A DNA stretch of 36,073 bases, taken from Protostelium mycophagum. Lineage: Eukaryota > Evosea > Variosea > Protosteliida > Protosteliaceae. The position numbers and the translations under genes are program-made. The notes under the pieces are model-generated. The model saw nothing but the letters and a program-made list of their open reading frames with translations, was not told the DNA's origin and made no database searches. Position 1 is the stretch's first letter. The number at the start of each line of letters is the position of its first letter. Of the stretch, positions 11,291 to 22,396 are shown piece by piece. The DNA lies in NCBI GenBank assembly GCA_002081555.1, contig MZNV01000919.1, positions 1 to 36,073 on the forward strand, read 5' to 3'.

Positions 11291-11827
11291 GAACTCGCAA
11301 TGACTTCCTGATCACCTACTGTTGAAATACGGAATATACAGTACTGAGCTTGTTTTGATTGATGGAGGCCGTATCGCAGTATGTTTCCCTTCATGCAGAC
11401 AAGAGCCCTTCAGTGTAACATCACGTGGCAAGCCCAAGAGAAAACCCTCAATATTTACAGAAGATCTTTATTATCTCATTGCTGAGACTGTACACGAATA
11501 TTATGGTCCGTTGTAGATGGATTAACAATAACAAAGCCACCCAATAAACTCGCCTTTCCTTCTGAAATTATGGAAGGGTCAAAGATCATATAATCTGGTG
11601 AGCTGCGCAACATGGACAGATATGCGAAAATGGCCATCTGGTGATCTCGAAACACAAAAAATCAAATAAAATTGGTTTATTGCAAATTTCGGTTTGCATC
11701 AGTGATGATGGTCATTTGTGGCAAATGATGGCTCAAAAAAATTGAAAATTTGTGGAAATTACCTTTCTTGTGTCGCCGTTGATTTCCACGTTGATTTGAG
11801 CGTGAAAAAAGCATTCTGAAAAATAGC
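11291..11827. other. Intergenic, no supported gene
   Basis: A 64-codon open frame (11322-11516) lacks an ATG start and shows no similarity I recognise. The rest is AT-rich. GTTGTAG occurs at 11512-11518. Confidence 0.4.
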
Positions 11828-11831
11828 AAAA
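11828..11831 (-). terminator. Pol III T-run after tRNA-Ala
   Basis: On the minus strand TTTT follows the tRNA 3' end after 5 nt (CCAACACCTTTTG), as expected for RNA polymerase III termination. A second longer T-run follows shortly after. Confidence 0.7.
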
Positions 11832-11836
11832 GGTGT

Positions 11837-12100
11837 TGGAGAACCAGGGTATCGATCCCTGTACCCCTCGCATGCTAGAATTTCTATTTATTTTCGCTCT
11901 GGATGTATCCATTTGCGATATTTCAAAGTTTAACATTTCTGATCAGATTTCTCCATGTGGTGAGGCACTGTGCAGTCCCTTCAAGTGTTCTCTGGATGAG
12001 GATCTCTCTTAGCTTGGATGTGTGTTTGACTGGAAGCTGGTCGATGTATGCACTGCTAGATGGTGCTAAGCGAGTGCTCTACCATCTGAGCTAGATCCCC
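11837..12100 (-). tRNA. tRNA-Ala(AGC) with a ~191-nt intron
   Basis: The 5' half (12100-12064) reads GGGGATC acceptor, TA, D-stem GCTC/GAGC with AGATGGTA loop, then CTCGC TTAGCA. The 3' half (11872-11837) reads T GCGAG, variable GGGTA, T-arm CAGGG-ATCGATA-CCCTG, acceptor GTTCTCC and discriminator A. Together they make a full cloverleaf with anticodon AGC in loop TTAGCAT. The ATCGAT T-loop is usual for eukaryotic tRNA-Ala. One acceptor pair (6-67) is T-T and one is G-T. The interruption (12063-11873) lies between positions 37 and 38, the canonical nuclear tRNA intron site, but is unusually long. TAGCA stands on both sides of it, so an insertion is an alternative reading. Confidence 0.85.
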
Positions 12101-12528
12101 GGGGTGATTGTAGACGGCCAGTACAAATTTTTGAAAAAAATTTGGACAAACTTGTCGTCAGGCCTTGTCTATAAGTGATCGTGTGCCTTCGAAACGCGTT
12201 TGAAATCGATCTGGAAGTCGTCAGAGGTGAGATGATCATTCCATTTCGATATGCATTACATTTGGGCTATCATATAGGGTTGCTGGTTGTGTCGTTACTT
12301 GAGAGTGATTCAGTGTAGCAGGGGGTGGACTTGTAGTTGGGCGAGGCTCTGGCTGGGGATGATTCCTCCTGAAGTTTATGAACTTCATCTTGATTTGGCA
12401 GAATATAGGCATAGGACGCCTATGTAATGTTGAATTGGTCTATAGAGGTGGACGGTGCCGAAAGTCTGGTGCAAAATGTGATCGGATCATATGCATATGA
12501 ACAAAAAGGATTTAAACAGCAAACTACC
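12101..12528. other. No gene recognised
   Basis: Between the tRNA 5' end and the fragment at 12529. No supported exon or RNA was seen. It may hold 3' flank of the fragment. Confidence 0.35.
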
Positions 12529-12908
12529 TCAAGTTTGGTGACTTATAGTCTCAAGATACAAGGGGGGTTCAGATGCCTCTCTTCCAATAAAAAAATGGAA
12601 GGCTTGAATATCGATTTGAAATCTGTTTCTTTCATCAACAAGATAATCTGAAAGAAGAACCAAGGATGGACTTGCTTGTCCTTACCACATGGAATGGGCT
12701 CGTCTCGTCTCCTGCTGATCTCGATGTCGGTTGGTCGATCTTTTCGGAAACTTTTGAAAACCGTTTTTTCCCGCCTTTTGAATTTTTCAAATTTGGCTTC
12801 GTTGTAATCATCCAAGAGCGCGACAGATCTGCTGCACTCGACTGATTTGATCGCATGGAAAATTACTGTAGCATCGCAACGAGTCAGATCGTAATCTCCG
12901 AAAGGACA
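12529..12908 (-). pseudogene. Two-exon gene fragment, unrecognised
   Basis: A first open exon (12908-12686) ends in a clean GTAAGG donor. An exon 12647-12529 follows after TTCTTTCAG, and the phase agrees (1 to 1). The joined product includes ATVIFHAIKSVECSRSVALL, a very basic stretch (KFEKFKRREKTV) and FHFFIGREASEPPLYLET. In the same frame upstream lies ATG (12947) plus eleven codons, but a TGA at 12911-12909 separates it from the exon. It is therefore either a truncated gene with an unseen first exon or a pseudogene. No family recognised. Confidence 0.4.
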
Positions 12909-13021
12909 TCAGGGAGAGGAGTGGTCTTTTCTAAATGATTTAGGCATCACAAGAGAAGAAGAAACTCAAAATTAAATTGGAAACAAGTTGCATTTGTGCT
13001 CAACTCTCAATAAGTTTAATC

Positions 13022-15689
13022 TCATATGAATGCAGCAATAATGAGGCCGGCTGCCACCTCATATCCTTCAGATATACTCATGAGCTTGGCTTTCTCTTTT
13101 CTCAGCCATGCTCTTGATTTTTTCACCACCAGACCCCACCTCTGTTCCTCCCCCTTTCTCTTCTGTTCTAAAAATAGCACCACGATCATAGTTATGAAGA
13201 TGGCCTGTCTGTCGCTGGTGTCGCAGTCTTGAGGCACAAATTTGGTGAAGGTTTCTGTGACATTCTTGTGGATTGCCTCAAGCTCACAAAGACATTCCGA
13301 GGTGAAGCTGCCGTTTGATTTTCCGTGAAGCAATATCCGGGTGATGATGTCGTCATCAGGGGTTACGAAGGGGGTGTTCACTCCCGCTTGAGGTGCTGAC
13401 ATCGCCCAGTCTGCAGAGTCGAAGTGTCTTCTCTCCTTCCTCGACCCGATATGCTGTTAAAAAGTCAGTTGGACGTCAAACCAAAAGAATTCACATGGAG
13501 AAGTGCATTTTTCGTGGGGTAAGTCTTCTTGTCTTCAAAAGATCGGTCCTCGGAGTTGGGTATTTCAGTTTGGATCTGTTAATGTCAACGAGCATGTCAA
13601 CATGTCAGATGTCACCTTCACCGGCCTGGTGATGACGTGCTGTTCTCCATCACGTTCCTCCACCGCGACAAATGCTGTCTTTGGAGATAAAATCTGGGAT
13701 TTGAGGGATGTATCCACCATGAAATGATCTAACTCCTCTTGAGATACGGAAAGATTTCCCATCGAATCGTGGAATTGGCTCGTACAGTTGATGATCTCTG
13801 AGATAATGTTCTTGCCGAATAATCTGAAGGTTGCCATGAGAACCTGTGATGGTGATGAAAGATTACCCGGTGATGAGTGGGTCCTTGACCTCTACACTTG
13901 ACATCGACAACCTAATTTTCTGTTCGACCGTCCTGTTGGCTACATTGCCACACAATATCGCCCACACCTGGCCTTCCCTTTTGCTCTGATCTTTATGGAG
14001 TTGTATATATACAGTCAAACGGTTCCCGGAATAGATTGGGGACAAGCGGTGAGGGGTGACCTGCACGGTGAGTACTTTTAAAATTGAGGTGCTTCACCTG
14101 TTTTGTATGGCCGTCTAAACCCTCCCATTTTAATTCCAGCTGTTCGGTGTCAAATTGAGCATCACAGGATTAAAAAAATACATTGCTTAATGCCGGTTTT
14201 AAGGCCTTGGAAAGATTGCGGAGAACAGCTCTCTCCACATTGTCATTATTCAAAAGCTCGCAGAATCCAGAAGAGGATCTGGCGATGTCCTGCACCAAGA
14301 CCTTGTCGACTCCACTCCCTAAACCAAAGCTGAAGATCCGTGTGTCTTTACTTTCAAATTTCGCGAGATTGATGCATTCTTGTCTGTGATTGACCTGATG
14401 GCGTCACGATTGTGATCATTTCTTTGAAAAATACCGCTCCGTCTGTCAGCAGAAAAATTTGACGTGTGAATCCAGGTCGAGGAGACTGTTTCAGAATGTA
14501 TCGAAGAGGTTGCAATAGATCTGTACCTGTAGCGGTGTCAATCTGACATCTTGACGCATTCCTGACCTCCCAAATTTGCCGATTTGATTTGGACGCTGCT
14601 CATTGCAAGCGAGAGTGTGCCTTCATCATATTTCATTGTGGTACCAAATAAAGAGTTGAATGTGCTTCCAAAATCAATTATATCGAAACAACAGCTCTCT
14701 GGAAGACTCTTTAAGAAAATCTGAAGTGTCTTTTTGACGCATGTCATCGGAGCTCCGTGCATGGAGCCACTGCAATCGACCAGAAAGATGATCTCCGTGT
14801 TGATCTGGGCATCATCCTCTTCAACTAATAAATCAGGATGAAAGGTGAATGCCGCCGTGATGAGCCCATCTTTTGACATCTCAGACAGGACTGTAGGCCT
14901 GTAAGATGTCTCAGTGTTGATTTGGACATCTTCATCTTTGAAAAAATTCAAGCTGTTCACTTGAAAGGGATATCTGGCGTAATGTTGATGGAGAAATCCA
15001 TAAAGGGGTCAATGACACCTGTCATTATGTGGACGCCGCCCTCACGTGTCAAGTTGATTCTGTGACCATCAAATTTGACGTCCTTTACGCCCGTAGTCAT
15101 CGATATCTCCGCACGGAGAGCGATCTGCTCTCCATTAGTGGTGTCAAGACGACAGACATGTCACCTCTATATTAGCTCGGTGTGTCAGACGAAAGATAAC
15201 GTCAGATCCTTCTTTTGGAACATCATTCAGCTGCTCTACATATACAAGCTCCACTTCTATTGTCTTGTTCGGAAGTACACTTCCGATGCTGCACTTGAAC
15301 ACGTCATCACCCACTGAAAATTCTCAGACGGTGTTTAGACGTCAGCGCGAACCTTGTTCGAGCATATAAGCTCCATGACCAGCAGCGATCGCATCATCAA
15401 AAACCTCCTTCGCACTTTCCTTCTCCCTCAGCTCCGATTTCATCTTCTTTCCATCTACAACGGCTTCGAATGAGCGCACTGCAGCAGATGGAGACAGTCC
15501 AAAACTATACTGAGGTTCTATGCAGTCCGTGGTTTCGTTTTTGAATGATTGTTTCACTTTGACTCTTGCAATTGTGTCGGTGATCTTGACATCGACAAAA
15601 AATGAGAGAGCGGTGGGTGGATGATCACAAATCTAAGCAAGTCAGACCTACGATGAAACAAAAAGTTCGAAGCTGCTCACAAAAGACAT
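13022..15689 (-). CDS. VIT and VWA domain protein, VWA5A-like
   Basis: A multi-exon gene. The N-terminal VIT domain runs from VKITDTIARVKVKQSFKN through EVFDDAIAAGHGAYMLEQ and KTIEVELVYVEQLNDVPKEG. The VWA domain carries an intact MIDAS start IFLVDCSGSMHG, then LKSLPESCCFDIIDFGS and the second metal-site segment FLLTDGAV. IFSFGLGSGVDKVLVQDIA follows. The C-terminus (ITRILLHGKSNGSFTSE ... KKSRAWLRKEKAKL) matches the tail region of the VWA5A/LOH11CR2A family. There is no signal peptide, so a cytosolic role is expected; the family's molecular function is poorly known. Start Met 15689 is followed by a 3-codon exon and donor GTGAGC. The order of domains and the length are normal for the family. 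Some middle exon edges are approximate. Confidence 0.85.
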
Positions 15690-16573
15690 GATTGTTGTGG
15701 TTAGGGTGTATGTGTTTGAGCCCAGTTTCCCACTTTCCTTCGCTGTCTTGTCTTCGCTGAATGGATTTTTATTGTAAACCGGAAATTGTTTAAAAATTGA
15801 ACAGTTTTCGGAAATTTTTCAAGAAAATTACCTTTGTCAAGAAATTGTCTTGGTGACCCCAATTTTTAAAAAATTGTCCAGAAGTTCTTCAATATAAATT
15901 GTTCAGGGGGTATAAAGGGCACTCTTTCGTGGGTCTTTCAAACAGAAAGGAGCAGCGGCACCACAACTGAGCCATTGAAGGTCAAGTAGGAATCTCCTGA
16001 CCTTTCTTCCAAGCAATTAAAGAGGTCGGCACACAGGATCTTTGTGGGTGTTTTACCCAACAAACACGCATTTGTACAAATTCGTGTCCGCGGGGTAATA
16101 TTATGGATTTTGTAAACACTGCAAAAGAAGATGGCTAATTTGACATGGATGGTGGAAGCTTGTGTCTAGACGCAATGCAATTTCCTCTGACTTTTTTATT
16201 GACAAAAATTCAGTCCAAACTCGTCACAAAAACTCAGGACAGCTTTATCCGTTTTGTTTTGTTGGCAGTAGCAGGCTCGAATTTGTTCTACTCAGTGTGC
16301 CGAGTTGTGATCCCAAGGACAAGAACTTCTTTCTAAGGTTGTTTTGTGGAGTACAATAGCTAGCGAAGGAGACGGTGTCGTCTGGTTCGTTCATGCTCCT
16401 CTTTATATGAATATCCGGTGAACTCCAGGCTAAAACAAGTGAGAAGAGTGTCTATCACGACTTTGTGTTCACGGTTTCATACCGTAAGTTTTCACGGTAA
16501 CTACCGTGTTTTTACCCAAAAGGTCAAAATTCGCCAGTACAATGCAATCTGTTTTAAAACAATCCAAAAATAT
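15690..16573. other. Intergenic, promoter side of the VWA gene
   Basis: No exon supported on either strand. It contains a possible TATA-like box (GGTATAAAGGG near 15907) and the perfect palindrome at 16493-16508. Confidence 0.4.
16493..16508. repeat. Palindrome CACGGTA-AC-TACCGTG
   Basis: A perfect 7-bp inverted repeat with a 2-nt spacer in intergenic sequence. The 16-nt word CGGTAACTACCGTGTT is shared with 7342-7357. Confidence 0.6.
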
Positions 16574-19500
16574 TCAATAAACAAAATGAAACCCACCAGA
16601 CGTCGTTAGAAAGTTTCTGGGGGCGACAGTCTCCTTCTTCTCTAGATTCTTTATATGCTGACGTGCCATCGTTCGGACTAGCCTCTCTAAGTGGTACGCG
16701 TCGCAACCCACCCTCTTCAAAAGACTCCGCAGGGGGTGGAATTCTTCATCTTCGTCTACAATCTTCTTGCTGTGGCAGGGTCAGTTGTTTTTCGTGGAAA
16801 TTCCGTGTGGATTTCGGAAAATAGGGGAATTACCTGCACATTGCGAGGGACATCATGAAGGTATTTAATTTTCCAACTCTGATTACGCATGTCTCGATGA
16901 GCAGTAGTATGTCCCGTCTAGAGTTGTACCACTGTACACGTCATCGAAAATTCCAGGAAACTTCATGGAAAATCACCTGCTCTGTAGCTTCGCATGAGTT
17001 GAAAGAAGAGATTAAAGCGCTAATGGCTTGTAGAATCTCATTTCCCCCCTTCGAGATGTGTTCTTCAGAACTGGATGTGATGTAGTGGTTGCATTTTTCC
17101 CGCCAAAATTCTGAAATTTGAATGAGTGGTTCTATCATGTCGAGGATGGCGCGACCAACTTGGTGCTTTGTGGTGATCCCCGGGTCGTCACCCTGTGATG
17201 ATGAAAGTTCTGTGAAATTTCAATGAACTTTCCACGAATATTATGTGGGTTGATGAAATGTCGACAAAATCTACCTGGATAGTCGCTTGTTGGTGGTGAA
17301 GATAATAAATGTAGACCGAGGGCATCTCGTAACCCTTGGATTCCCAAAGTCATCATTCCGAAATAATTCTCATCTTCCATTTTGTCGATCTACAACGATT
17401 CAGCACGCCTGAAGTTTCGTTGAAATTTCACCTCTCTTCGGTTTGTCAATTTTCTGAGTGCTGTGAGGACGCCCCGAACAGTGGAACAAGGCGTAATATC
17501 TTCTTTATGTCAGAAATGTCGTGGTAATTTCGTGGAGAATCATAAAATTTCCAGAAAATCACCTGTCATGGTGTTCTGTGACAGCTCCGCCACGACTTGT
17601 TGTAGTTTCAGAATCACTTTTGACACCAGTCCCGCCATCTACACTTGTCAGCTGTTATCCCGACCCTCTACAACGCCCTCACCTCCTGTGGGTCCATCTC
17701 AGGATTTGTCGACGTCATGTACATCGAACTGTACATGACCAGCCTTTGTACACCGTCTAAAATGTCGACAGAGATGGCCTCTATCTGTTGTAGTAGGTCC
17801 CGGTGGGGTACGGAATAAAGTGAAATTATCAAATAAATTATGTCTGTCAAATTGGAAGCGGCAGCCGTGATGTGCGGGGAGATTTCTTTGGAGGGCATCA
17901 CGTTCGTCTGGGTGGACAAGCTGATGACGTGTCAACGGATTTTCCCGCCAAAAGAGATATTTGAAATTCGAACCTGCGGAGGGCAGAGAGTTTCTCGTGG
18001 GTGGCGGAAAGGCTGTCGACAATTTGTCCTCCTTCATTTCCTGATTGATAAAGTGCATTTTTCAAGTCTTTCATAGAGGCCTGTTGTCGACATTAATTAC
18101 CACTTCAATTCCATATCTATTTCCCAGAAAATGTGAAAAAATCTTTAAAAACATTTATTTTATTTTTGGAAAAATTCAATTTATTTTCCATACATTTACA
18201 AAATTTTAAAAAATCAAAAAAATTCGATCTACAACTGACCTCAAATCGTTTGTGTGCTACCATAAGCAGCGAAGAGAAGGCAGAATCCCTTCCTTTGAGC
18301 CCACTATGACTAAATATGATGACCAACTGGTGTATAGACAACAGTATGCACTTGGCGCTGCTCAAAATATCTTGCTGATATGACAGGTTACGTACGAATG
18401 ACGTCATCAGAAAGACACCCTCCATCAGACTCTCTTGTTGTTGAAATAAAGCCTGGAATATTCAGATGTTTTCGTGAAATTTCACGGAATTTTCGAACCT
18501 TGAGAATTTTCGAGACATCTTTCCGAGAATTTTCTGCCCTGACCATCTTCATTGCTGATGTCATCGTTTTTTCGACTTGGGCGATTTTCGCGATTAAATC
18601 GTAGCAAACTGATTTGTAGTTGGAATTTTCGGGAACTACAACGAGTTGGTGGGTCTGCCCCACCATGACCAAATATTTGGCCCGCTCTAAGCTCATGATA
18701 TTATTGTCGACACCTGAGGCGGCGTCGAACTCGTTGGACATGGATTTATAGATGCCACGGGGGGGTAAGAGACCTTTCGTTTTCTAGTGGGGTCAGTTTT
18801 GGCGGGAAAATTTTGGATCGAGACTTCGGAGTAATACTCACGGGCTTTCCAAAAATAGAATGTGATAGGGCCGTAAATGCGCCGACTTTTTTGCTCGGTG
18901 AAAGCCGTGGAATACTCTCGGAAAATTTCTCGGAAGGTACGGGGTTAAGAGGCTGCGTCACCACGGTGACAGGGATTTTTACGGCGAATGACATGCCGGA
19001 GGTCATATGACATCTCACTATCACACGGTACGACACTGACATCACGTTGCAGTTGAGCAGGGAGGGTTGGTATAGTTGAGGGAGGGACACGTCTACAACA
19101 CCCACCCCTTTGAGACCAGAGGAGGACTCTATGGGAAAATTGTCGTGGTATTCTTTTCTGTCAATTGTAGTGGAGCAGATGGTGGTGTTGAGACCTGCAG
19201 ATGTCAAGACAATATAGATACAATTTTTTTTCAAAATATGACGTCACTGGACAAGACACGGGTTCGATACTCCCACTTACCATCTTCGAGTGTGCCAGTG
19301 AGGCTTTCGGGGGCTGGGCCCGTTGTATATCGAAAATACTGCTTTAATTTCACAACCATATACAGCACCTGTCACCACACGTCAAAAAAATAAATAAATC
19401 TACTTTTCACTTGAGATCTATACCAAAGATCTGGAGGATCTCACCTTTCTGGTGGAGCCGTTTTTCACGTTAAAGATGACATTGAATCTATCCCTTTGCC

Positions 19501-20361
19501 AAGTAAAATTTCTCTCCAGTTGTGCCTCAATCACCAAGGGTAACTTTTCATAAGGGCCCACAAACAGCCTCTCCTTCTTCATTGGCAGATTCACCAACTC
19601 TTCTTGGGTTGGGACATATGGTGTAACTACAACGTTGTAGTGAGTCGATTTCAGTATTTTTATCACTGGATTCGAGACTCAAGGAATAAATTCAAATGGA
19701 AATTAAATTACTCACCGATGCTGATCTCGACTTTTGACGATGGAGCGTTGTCCCAGGGTTTATCCGCTTCTTCGTCCTTCCTTCCCCATCTATCTACGTG
19801 GCCATGGAGTGTATATGTGACTGCTATGCGACCGTGATCATATGATGTTGTTGGGTATAAACCTTGTGAAGGCAAAACTATTGAGAACGGAATTTTGTAT
19901 CTTCCTGCCTGAAATGTTGAGTTGTGATGGATACCAGATCTCATTTGGAAGATGAAGCTGGAGCACGATGATGAGAAGATGCAATTGTTCATTTTTTAAT
20001 GAATTGAATCGGCTGTATAAAATGTTGTCGGTAACATTAATGAGTGAATGCAATCACCTCTAAAATCGTATTCTTGCCGTCAGTCGGGCGATCCTCGATC
20101 TTTTTGGTTGTGATGCTATCCATTTTAATCCAAAATCGTCTACTTGATCACTTACTATTGACTTAAGAACTGCAGCTTTCTCTTTTTTGATGTTTGCACC
20201 ATTCCGGGCATCTCGATCCTGCCTTTTATATAGACCCACAAGCCCTTGAAATCGCATTTGTGTTTGGGTTCAAAAGTAAAAGTGCCCGAAATGAGCTGTC
20301 CAGGGCTGTATGTTCTAGCAGAGAGATCGAAAGAACAATCGCTCGGAGCTGATGTCGTCAT
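16574..20361 (-). CDS. Arrestin-fold protein with long helical C-terminal region
   Basis: The N-terminal arrestin domain starts CSFDLSARTYSPGQLISG and continues DGKNTILE-AGRYKIPFSIVLPSQG and DHGRIAVTYTLHGHVDRWG. The C-terminal arrestin sheet includes VSYRVIVRCHMTSGMSF and AVKIPVTVVTQPLNPVPSEK. The frame then crosses a 58-nt intron (18841-18784) in phase 0 into KTKGLLPPRGIYKSMSNEFD and about 400 residues predicted mainly helical, e.g. VCYDLIAKIAQVEKTMTSAM, VRGVLTALRKLTNRRE and EILQAISALISSFNSC. The latter resembles talin/vinculin-type bundles by eye only. The last exon follows acceptor TGCCACAG in phase and ends at 16574. Two introns end in CGTTGTAG. Inferred role: trafficking or membrane adaptor, as for other arrestin-domain proteins. 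An alternative is two genes, the second starting at Met 18741. Confidence 0.72.
19627..19640. repeat. Palindrome CTACAACGTTGTAG at a 3' splice site
   Basis: A perfect 14-bp palindrome. On the minus strand it supplies the acceptor (GTTGTAG) of an arrestin-gene intron. Confidence 0.7.
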
Positions 20362-21122
20362 GATTACAATGAATTGGTGGTACGTGCTGACTCTGTCAGC
20401 TTCTATATCGTTAGATGAGTGAGATTACCGTGTTTGATGTTGTCTGTTGTTTGCGAATGGTCGGGTTCGGCTTGATTGAATCGCCGCGAAATCTCGCAGA
20501 ACTTCGGAAGTTTAGTGGGCGGGTTTCTAATATTTTTCAAGTGGCGCGTCAGACTTGGCTTGGTATTGGCCTAACAAAGTGTTTTCGGCATATTTTTCTA
20601 ACAACGTCAGGAACCCAGACTAAGAAGGACAAAACATTCTGCGGGCAGATATCGCAGAATAACAGCGGTTCTTGAAGCCAAGAGATGTTGTTGTGGTGGG
20701 AATTTCATCCTCATTTCCCAGATCACCTGCCAAATGATTTCCGAGACAAAATGTGAAAGGTAGAGATGAACTCATCTAACAGCACCTAAAATGTCAGAGG
20801 TGAACTACCCAAACTAATGCCAGCAACAATAGATTATCCATATAAACATAAATTCAGTGATAGCATTAAATAATTTGTAATTACGTATTAAATATGTATT
20901 TAATATGTATTAATAGATGTGATATGAGATTATGCTTTTAGTTGCTGATATTAAAAACTAAACTGTATGTTGAAGATTATTTGAATTTTTGAAATTATGA
21001 TCAAGCCGACAGGAGATCTGGATGTGCAATGACTTCTCAGACTTCCTTGTCACAAGCATGCTCTGGGCACTGTCAACACTTTTCTTTCCATTGTAAACGG
21101 CAATATTTTAGCATCCAGCACT
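20362..21122. other. Intergenic, AT-rich, no gene seen
   Basis: Upstream of the arrestin gene and downstream of QDPR. Around 20880-20930 the sequence is a run of overlapping TATTAAATATGTATT-like words. No supported exon. Confidence 0.45.
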
Positions 21123-22177
21123 TTATTTTTCAAGCTCTGTGGTTGTGACTCCAGCCTTGGTGTTCACCTTGACAAAGCTTCCGTTGGCGGGTCTCTCTTT
21201 ACCAGCGGTCCAGTTGGAGACCAGTTGGGCCACATGAGACAGAGGGGTCCAGTCATCGTAGCTTGTCCCGGGAGGGAATCCGGATCTGTTCATGGGGGTG
21301 TCCAACATGACGGGGAGCATGCAGACAACACTGACTGCACGGACTTAGTAATTTTGAAGATGAGTTTTAATATTTTTTTGGTAAATAAATATCTTAAAAA
21401 TCGTAGAGTCTACAATACAGCTGTAAGATTGTTTTCTGCAACAGAGTTGCAGGTCTTAGGTACAAATTACTTGTGCATTGTAGTTTTACCGAGATCAGAT
21501 CATGAAAATTCATATATGGCACACCTCCTGTCTTGAAATCGCTCGTCGAAGCGGCAAGAGAAGTGGTGAGATGATGAGTTGCCGCTTTAGCAGCACCATA
21601 GGCAGAGAGGAAAGGTGTGGGCTTGTTGTAGGCTCCAAAAGCTCCCGTCAAAACCAAGAGTCCACCCTCATTTAATGTGTGGGAGGCGACCCATCCAGCG
21701 GCAAAAGAGCTGCGTACATTGAAGGCGTACATTTTCTCCAGCTGGACGTGTCAGGGGTATTCACATTTTATTTAATCCTTTTGAACATTTTTGTTGAATG
21801 AACGCCGAACTCCGTGGAGAGCTTTGTTCAGTCTTTTTGACAGAAGAATTGATCTCGAATTAATACTTGTGCGAATATGTCTGGGGAGTTAAAAGGACCC
21901 ATTTCAAATCCTCCAGCAACACAAACGACGACATCATACCCTGAAAAAATTAGAGTTAAATCGATCAGTAAAACGAACCATTTGATGCCTTCTTCGCTGC
22001 ATCTAATGCTGCTTGAGCATCCTCTTTTGTTCCATCTGATTTGATCACAAAAGAAGCATCGGCCTGTGGATTGGCGCGCAGATCCACACAGAATACTTGA
22101 CGACCATCCTTTTTCAGTTGACTGACAACTTCTTGTCCAAGAGCGCCAGCTCCTCCCCAAACAAGTGCCCAGCTCAT
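21123..22177 (-). CDS. QDPR: Quinoid dihydropteridine reductase
   Basis: Short-chain dehydrogenase that recycles quinonoid dihydrobiopterin to tetrahydrobiopterin with NADH, in the cytosol. The Rossmann start is ALVWGGAGALGQEVVSQLKK, with the acidic NADH-selecting residue in FCVDLRANPQADAS. VVCVAGGFEMG follows. The catalytic Tyr-x3-Lys lies in FLSAYGAAKAATHHL. The C-terminal signature LPVMLDTPMNRSGFPPG and the ending SFVKVNTKAG match the family. At least four exons, introns at about 21974-21940, 21871-21745 and 21533-21336. The intron before the last exon carries a CTGCAAC-AGA-GTTGCAG hairpin. The TAA stop lies within an AATAAA signal. Confidence 0.93.
21436..21452. repeat. Intronic mini-hairpin CTGCAAC-AGA-GTTGCAG
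   Basis: A perfect 7-bp stem and AGA loop in a QDPR intron. The stem sequence differs from the 27113 copy by a compensated base pair. Confidence 0.65.
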
Positions 22178-22396
22178 GTTGATTTATTTTATGATGATTA
22201 TTATCATACGCTGCTTTCTCAAGCAAATAAAACGCCGCTTTACAACCCCGGACTTTGTAAACAACATCGCAGATGGCCAGATATGATCAGACCAAAATGG
22301 TTCGTTTTTATTGTCTAAACGTCTCAGTATATTGTGGGAATCTGACCAAGAAAGAGTTGATAAGACCGCTAGGAGAGGCGTCAAACTCCTGGAGCT
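22178..22396. other. Short gap between QDPR start and DPP3 end
   Basis: Presumably the QDPR promoter and the DPP3 3' end; both genes run on the minus strand. No further feature seen. Confidence 0.5.

Noticed and set aside
19256-19275. GGGTTCGATACTCCC as a tRNA T-arm
   Set aside because: No acceptor, D-arm or anticodon arm can be built around it; it overlaps an exon/intron boundary of the arrestin gene.
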